DNA from: Candidatus Gastranaerophilales bacterium
GTDB taxonomy: Bacteria; Cyanobacteriota; Vampirovibrionia; Gastranaerophilales; Gastranaerophilaceae
NCBI GenBank assembly: GCA_905235825.1
Contig: CAJONH010000052.1
Span: forward strand, 1-9,803
DNA: 9,803 bases
Direction of reading: 5' to 3'
Shown here in pieces: positions 6,660 to 9,803 of this stretch (position 1 is its first letter; each line of letters begins with the position of its first letter). A program made the translations under genes and the position numbers. The notes below the pieces were generated by a model. It made no database searches and was not told the DNA's origin. It was given only the letters and a program-made list of their open reading frames with translations.

Positions 6660-8195
6660 TTATACTTGTGAATTTTTTATATCATTTTCAAATTTATCAA
6701 AAGTATATTTTGAAAGGAAATCCATACTTATTTGTTCATTGGAACTGTTTTTAGAATTTTTGTTTCCGCTGTTTTTAGTCATTGAAATATTGAGCATAGG
6801 AAGCAGCACACCAAGCATTACACTGCTGTATGCAATTCCGGATAATTGTGCGATATTCAATTTTTTTAGATTTTTTGCGACATCTTTGCCTTGAGCAATA
6901 ATTTCTCTTTGATTTTTTAATGAAATATCATTAAGCCAATGACTAATGCCTTTTCCTGATTTAGAAATATTGAACAAAACCTCTTGTTTTGGATCTAATG
7001 CTTGACCTACTCCTTTTGCAACAAAACCTCCGAATACCAGCCAGTTTAAAAAGCCTAAATAGTCACGAACATTTGTTTCTCTAAGTTCGGTAGAATCTTT
7101 CGATGCAAAAATTCGTCCTATCACTAATGTTCCGTATATAGTTTTAATTGCGTTACCGCCTGTTGCTGGCCCGTCAAATTCAAGTTTATTAACAAAATCT
7201 GAAGGCTTTTTTACACCCATTACTTTTGTAAGCATGGCTGCAAAAACTCCTGCACTTACAAGTTTTTTCAACCACAGTCCTTTTTGCTCCGATTTTTCTT
7301 CTTTATTTTTTACATTATCTTCATATCCGTTTTCACCGACAAAATTATCAATACCTGTTCTTCTTTTAGTCAACTGCCTGTTTATATATTGGTTTGAAAT
7401 TCCTAACCCCATTGAAAGAGGTATAGCAAACATAATTCTTGATTTATTCATTGATTTTAGTTTTTCTAAAATCTCTTTGCTGTTATTTAAAGTTTCATTA
7501 AAGAAAACATTTTTACCCAAATCTTTAACATCACGAAGCATGTGTGAAAGATTTGAATTTACTTCATGTGTTCCCGATTTAACTTTTATGTTGCTGTCTG
7601 CTCCCAATGTATCTATAATTTGAGTTTTAATATTTTCTGTTAAATTTTCCGACTCTTTTTTTGTTAAATTTTTATCTGTTATTAACTTTGTTAATCCATA
7701 AATAATCGGTTTTGTTTTTTCTTCAGGTACATCAGCAAAAGAATTTACTTTTGTGCCTGCAAGTCCCTGCATTGATAAAATTGTGTTTTTTACAAAACTT
7801 TCGGGTGTTTTCTTTGAGTTGTTATATATATCACTATAGGTATCCAATGCATTATTTGTTGCCCATGAATCAGAATTTATTTTAATTTCCGGCTTGTAAA
7901 ATTTTGATACGAGTTTTGAAATACCCAGTGCAAATACGGCGGCTGAAAATTCGGCAATAAACGTTCCCGTAAATTCTCTAAATCCCATTTCTATACCTGC
8001 CTGTTTCCCTCTATGTTGAAATTCAACGGCGGTTCTCGGGGTATCCATTGCAAAAACATCAATTGCGGCTGCATTAAGCATATCATTATTACCTAAAGTG
8101 TAAAGTGATTTGCTTAAAGGTGTCATCAGTGCAGTATTTTTAAAATTCGGATTATATACCGTATTATTAACTGTTGTGTTGTTATTAAGTTTCAT
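6660..8195 (-). CDS. Unknown 511-residue membrane-associated protein without cysteine
   Basis: I do not recognise the family. The N-terminus (1-45) is polar and Asn-rich. A conserved-looking block DTPRTAVEFQHRGKQAG (51-67) is followed by MGFREFTGTFIAEFSAAVFALGISKLV (70-96), which includes the first hydrophobic helix. Further hydrophobic segments are at about 253-268, 312-328, 353-365, 380-397 and 450-471, and many are weak, so the topology is uncertain. Charged helical stretches (128-250) and a charged C-terminus fill the rest. The protein contains no Cys. The frame extends to a TTG at 8207, but the ATG at 8195 is the better start: GGAG (8205-8202) is placed correctly for it and would lie inside the longer version. 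Upstream on the same strand is a 24-codon leader ORF with four Cys codons and competing hairpins. The gene is divergent from another unknown membrane-type gene (8600). ftsH lies 112 bases downstream with its own promoter. Confidence 0.75.
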   Translation of the reverse strand: MKLNNNTTVNNTVYNPNFKNTALMTPLSKSLYTLGNNDMLNAAAIDVFAMDTPRTAVEFQHRGKQAGIEMGFREFTGTFIAEFSAAVFALGISKLVSKFYKPEIKINSDSWATNNALDTYSDIYNNSKKTPESFVKNTILSMQGLAGTKVNSFADVPEEKTKPIIYGLTKLITDKNLTKKESENLTENIKTQIIDTLGADSNIKVKSGTHEVNSNLSHMLRDVKDLGKNVFFNETLNNSKEILEKLKSMNKSRIMFAIPLSMGLGISNQYINRQLTKRRTGIDNFVGENGYEDNVKNKEEKSEQKGLWLKKLVSAGVFAAMLTKVMGVKKPSDFVNKLEFDGPATGGNAIKTIYGTLVIGRIFASKDSTELRETNVRDYLGFLNWLVFGGFVAKGVGQALDPKQEVLFNISKSGKGISHWLNDISLKNQREIIAQGKDVAKNLKKLNIAQLSGIAYSSVMLGVLLPMLNISMTKNSGNKNSKNSSNEQISMDFLSKYTFDKFENDIKNSQV

Positions 8196-8208
8196 AATTT
8201 TCTCCAAT

Positions 8209-8245
8209 AAAAAAGTCCTTACAAAAAATATGCAAGAACTTCTTT
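8209..8245 (-). terminator. Intrinsic terminator in the leader of the 511-residue gene (candidate attenuator)
   Basis: On the minus strand AAGTTCTTGC (8241-8232) pairs with GTAAGGACTT (8222-8213) over ten positions, two of them G-U, around a 9-base loop. Six T (8214-8209) follow, overlapping the last T of the stem. The A-rich bases before the stem can extend the pairing into the T run, a usual terminator trait. The T run ends four bases before the GGAG ribosome site of the main gene, so formation would stop transcription before the gene or, if transcription passes, could affect ribosome access. Confidence 0.5.
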
Positions 8246-8292
8246 ATATAATGCTTTTATATTTCAACATCAAAAATGTTGTAAGTCCTTGC
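8232..8292 (-). promoter_or_regulatory. Candidate antiterminator stem
   Basis: GCAAGGACTT (8292-8283, inside the leader ORF) can pair with AAGTTCTTGC (8241-8232) over ten positions with one G-U, using the same strand segment that the terminator needs. The two structures exclude each other. Within the enclosed loop are two small hairpins: CAACAT/ATGTTG (8281-8265) and ATATAA/TTATAT (about 8263-8247). The first and third segments share AAGGACTT, as expected of an attenuator in which one strand is contested. Confidence 0.45.
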
Positions 8293-8344
8293 TAAAGAAT
8301 CTACAACAACAACATATAAAACTATTTTTAAAATTATTTTCCAT
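8270..8344 (-). CDS. Leader peptide ORF with four consecutive Cys codons
   Basis: Twenty-four codons plus TGA. It starts MENNFKNSFI, has Cys at positions 11-14 (TGT four times, 8314-8303), and ends RFFSKDLQHF. A clear ribosome site AAGGA (8357-8353) lies eight bases before the ATG. The first pairing segment (GCAAGGACTT) falls in codons 18-21. A ribosome waiting at the Cys codons would leave that segment free, while one that reaches the stop would cover it. By analogy with known amino-acid leader peptides (his, trp, leu operons) I infer a sensor of charged tRNA-Cys. Against this, the Cys run arises from a (TTG)n-like repeat and could be a simple-sequence accident; Phe is also frequent (five residues), but scattered. 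Confidence 0.45.
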   Translation of the reverse strand: MENNFKNSFICCCCRFFSKDLQHF

Positions 8345-8364
8345 TTAAATATTCCTTGCTCACA

Positions 8365-8393
8365 ATAAAAACAAAAATAAAAAAATTTGTCAA
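8365..8393 (-). promoter_or_regulatory. Promoter of the leader and the 511-residue gene
   Basis: On the minus strand a perfect TTGACA (8393-8388), a 17-base spacer, and TTTTAT (8370-8365). The predicted start near 8358 gives a leader of about 160 bases and places the leader-ORF ribosome site very close to the 5' end. An alternative promoter, TTGATG (8273-8268) with TATATA (8250-8245), would start inside the leader and bypass most of it. Confidence 0.45.
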
Positions 8394-8411
8394 TCCCACA
8401 TAATTTTTTTT

Positions 8412-8505
8412 ACAATACTTATTTTTCTACAAACTTTTTCAGAGGTATTGTTTCTGAATTTTTAAGTAGTACAATACCTTTTAGTTAAAATTAGTAAAGT
8501 ATTGT
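8412..8505. repeat. Four alternating copies of ACAATAC(C/T)T
   Basis: Copies: ACAATACTT (8412-8420, +), AGGTATTGT (8443-8451, reverse), ACAATACCT (8471-8479, +), AAGTATTGT (8497-8505, reverse). The inner two form a perfect 9-bp inverted repeat, extendable to 11 with one G-U, and the outer two form another perfect pair. Starts are 31, 28 and 26 bases apart, roughly two and a half to three helical turns. The array lies between the two divergent promoters, where operators for a shared regulator would be expected. Confidence 0.6.
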
Positions 8506-8550
8506 TTTAATATTTCAAAAAAAAAGCAATTTTTTCTTTTACGATTTTTG

Positions 8551-8556
8551 TATAAA
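8551..8556 (+). promoter_or_regulatory. TATAAA -10 candidate for the 334-residue gene
   Basis: TATAAA ends six bases before the ATG of a mini-ORF (8563), so the transcript would start at or next to that ATG. No convincing -35 is seen 16-18 bases upstream (only T-rich sequence near 8527-8533), suggesting need for an activator, perhaps acting at the upstream repeats. Confidence 0.3.
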
Positions 8557-8562
8557 TAGTGC

Positions 8563-8595
8563 ATGCCGGTGGCAAGAAAATGGGGAAATAAATAG
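8563..8595 (+). CDS. Ten-codon mini-ORF directly before the 334-residue gene
   Basis: ATG at 8563 to TAG at 8593-8595 encodes MPVARKWGNK. The stop is four bases before the ATG of the next gene, close enough for translational coupling. The stretch has more G and C than its surroundings and can form a small TGCC/GGCA hairpin (8564-8574). It has no ribosome site of its own; a start on a leaderless transcript from the TATAAA box is conceivable. GGGG (8582-8585) inside it may serve the downstream gene, though 14 bases away. It may be only chance. Confidence 0.22.
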   Translation: MPVARKWGNK

Positions 8596-8599
8596 TATT

Positions 8600-9604
8600 A
8601 TGAATTTAGTAGAATCTAATTTAACAAAGCAGACATTAAAAAGCAAAACTTCATTCAAAGAAGATATTGCAAGCGGATATAAAGATCCTCTTATGCAATG
8701 GCCGTTAAGAGGGTGTGCTTATTCTAACGAATTAGGTGCAGCAGTTCACAGTATTTCTCCAAAAATCGGAACTGCATTATGGATACCTGCACTAATGTAT
8801 TTTGGTGCTGATATTTATGATAAATATAAAAATGATGCGACACAATACAGTCCAAGTAAAAGACGTGGTGTGCAGGAAACTGTTTTTCAGGCATTAGCAA
8901 GTGTTATAATGCCGACAGGTGCGGTTTTACTAGGACAAAAAGCAGCTTCGTCAGTAGATAGATTTACAAAAGCAGGTTTGACTTCTCAATCAAAAATTGA
9001 TGTACTTGATAAATCAATTTCTTATATGCAGTCAAAAAGTTTGAGTTCGTTTGAAAATAATCCGAAAGAATATGCCGAAGGTTTTAAAAATTCAATTTTA
9101 GAAGCTGCAGGTAATAAACAGGGCGATTTTAAAATTCTTTCTCAGGTTAAACAAGTTTTCGCATTTTTAAATCCATTTAAAGATAATGATTCTATAGCAC
9201 TTGCAAATAAAGATAAACTCGGTAAATTTGCGGAAGAAAAAGCACTGGAAGTTATGGAAATGCGTAAGGAACTGATGCAAAACAAAAAACCGAAGAATTT
9301 GTCCGATAAATTATTTAAAAAATTCCAAACACTTCAAAGTGATTATGCAAAAATATATCCCGATAATTATATGGGAAAAGCGGCTAAAAGTATTTTAAAA
9401 GATTATCACGAAAATCAAATATTCAGAAATAAACTGGTTAAAACAGCCGGCGGTTTCTTGAGTTTGGGCTTGCTTATTAAACCGATTGATAACTTTGTTG
9501 AAAATATTGTTATAAAGAAAACCGTCGAACCCGGTTTGGATTATTTATCAGAAAGCTATAAAAACTCCAAATATGCAAGAAGAAGCCAAGATAATGAATT
9601 ATAA
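8600..9604 (+). CDS. Unknown 334-residue membrane-associated protein
   Basis: I do not recognise a named family. Hydrophobic segments lie at about 45-70 (with PKIGTALWIPALMYFGADIYDKY, 54-76), 94-118 (TVFQALASVIMPTGAVLLGQKAA) and 284-305 (GGFLSLGLLIKPIDNFVENIVI). Between them is a long charged helical region (120-280) rich in Lys, and the C-terminus is basic and polar. No signal peptide is evident; the N-terminus begins MNLVESNLTKQTLKSK. No other in-frame start lies close upstream, so the ATG at 8600 is chosen although the nearest purine-rich site (GGGG) is 14 bases away. It is transcribed away from the 511-residue gene and shares its control region; both are Lys/Asn-rich with scattered small-residue helices. 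A weak likeness exists between KEYAEGFKNSILEAAG here and PESFVKNTILSMQGLAG there, not enough to claim homology. Its stop overlaps the following minus-strand gene by six bases. Confidence 0.75.
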   Translation: MNLVESNLTKQTLKSKTSFKEDIASGYKDPLMQWPLRGCAYSNELGAAVHSISPKIGTALWIPALMYFGADIYDKYKNDATQYSPSKRRGVQETVFQALASVIMPTGAVLLGQKAASSVDRFTKAGLTSQSKIDVLDKSISYMQSKSLSSFENNPKEYAEGFKNSILEAAGNKQGDFKILSQVKQVFAFLNPFKDNDSIALANKDKLGKFAEEKALEVMEMRKELMQNKKPKNLSDKLFKKFQTLQSDYAKIYPDNYMGKAAKSILKDYHENQIFRNKLVKTAGGFLSLGLLIKPIDNFVENIVIKKTVEPGLDYLSESYKNSKYARRSQDNEL

Positions 9605-9803
9605 CTTCGTATCTGCAATATAATCAATGATAAATTGTCTTGCAACACGAGGGGTTCTTATGCTCTTTAATGCAGCAAATTGTTCTGCCTGTTTTAACAA
9701 TGTATCATTTATTGTAATACAGCAATCTTCCGCTATTTTTTTGACAATATCAAGATACTCGTTTTTAGTAAGCATGGAAAATGTAAGCATTATACCAAAA
9801 CGG
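9599..9803 (-). CDS. C-terminal part of a DUF815-type AAA+ ATPase (runs off the window)
   Basis: The frame is open to the right edge. About 67 codons are visible, beginning RFGIMLTF, with a Met at 9790 that is internal and not the start. RFGIMLTFSMLTKNEYLDIV followed by LKQAEQFAALKSIRTPRVARQFIIDYI matches what I recall of the end of DUF815 proteins: 'RFGLxLxFxxxxQxEYLxIV ... GRSGRxARQFxxDxx'. These are AAA+ ATP-binding proteins of unclear function; the Walker motifs would lie beyond the window. The stop (9599-9601) lies within the last codon region of the convergent 334-residue gene. The ATPase assignment is from the C-terminal pattern alone. Confidence 0.65.
   Translation of the reverse strand, partial: RFGIMLTFSMLTKNEYLDIVKKIAEDCCITINDTLLKQAEQFAALKSIRTPRVARQFIIDYIADTKL

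Larger units (their letters stand above)
8196..8599. other. Control region between two divergent genes
   Basis: The 404 bases separate the start of the 511-residue gene (-) from the start of the 334-residue gene (+). The left half (8196-8393) reads on the minus strand as promoter, leader ORF, alternative stems and terminator. The middle (8412-8505) holds four alternating ACAATAC repeats. The right end (8551-8599) holds a TATAAA box and a 10-codon mini-ORF. Apart from these it is A/T-tract-rich sequence in which I see no further gene. Confidence 0.7.

Noticed and set aside
7234..7623. Plus-strand 129-codon open frame inside the 511-residue gene
   Set aside because: Lies fully antisense to a longer, better-supported gene; no ribosome site and a Ser/Phe/Leu-rich composition typical of antisense frames.
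8245..8273. Second minus-strand promoter TTGATG-17-TATATA within the leader
   Set aside because: Possible, but the hexamers match only partly, the upstream TTGACA promoter is better at -35, and the hairpin explanation uses the same bases. Kept only as an alternative.
8110..8295. Plus-strand 61-codon hydrophobic frame reaching into the leader region
   Set aside because: Most of it is antisense to the N-terminus of the 511-residue protein and to the leader structures; there is no ribosome site before its ATG.
8371..8390. A/T tracts as a replication origin or curved-DNA element
   Set aside because: Similar A and T tracts occur in every intergenic region here; no DnaA boxes or iterons accompany them.
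8563..8595. Likeness of the mini-ORF (RKWGN) to the start of AbrB/MazE-type antitoxins
   Set aside because: Ten residues are too few and the frame stops at once; no toxin gene follows.

Overview
The window is strongly AT-rich bacterial DNA read with the standard genetic code. It carries four genes recognisable with confidence (pdxJ, uvrB, ftsH and a tRNA-Asn), the C-terminal end of a DUF815-type AAA+ ATPase, and several membrane-associated proteins that look lineage-specific. PdxJ points away from most Firmicutes, which make vitamin B6 with PdxS/PdxT. The low GC content, the gene set, and the many unassigned proteins with short hydrophobic stretches together suggest a gut-type Vampirovibrionia (Melainabacteria, Candidatus Gastranaerophilales). 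This assignment is inference, not a database result.

Left edge (1-600): this is a scar of a mobile element. A small HTH (XRE-like) gene runs into an out-of-frame C-terminal remnant of a large serine recombinase. The remnant's last codons lie inside the 3' end of a tRNA-Asn gene on the opposite strand. Region 600-3923 (+ strand): pdxJ (pyridoxine 5'-phosphate synthase), a 133-residue two-helix protein of unknown function, and uvrB, which lacks a Shine-Dalgarno site and may have almost no leader. Region 3913-6547 (- strand): a six-helix membrane protein resembling DUF4013, with its own strong-looking promoter inside the end of the upstream ftsH, then ftsH itself behind an extended -10 promoter whose -35 sits in a perfect inverted repeat. 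uvrB and the membrane gene converge with overlapping ends.

Right part (6660-9803): two divergent genes of unknown function, 511 residues (-) and 334 residues (+), flank a 404-base control region. On the minus strand that region has the layout of an amino-acid transcription attenuator: a TTGACA promoter, a 24-codon leader ORF with a good ribosome site and four consecutive Cys codons, an antiterminator stem, and a competing terminator stem followed by six T directly before the ribosome site of the 511-residue gene. The 511-residue protein contains no cysteine. On the plus-strand side, four copies of ACAATAC(C/T)T alternate in orientation. A 10-codon mini-ORF ends four bases before the 334-residue gene. 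The window closes with the partial DUF815-like ATPase gene on the minus strand, whose stop overlaps the stop of the 334-residue gene.

The leader-peptide attenuator is the most interesting item. It rests on base pairing and ORF layout visible in the sequence and has not been tested. The housekeeping genes do not form one pathway (B6 synthesis, excision repair, membrane proteolysis) and look like separately promoted units.
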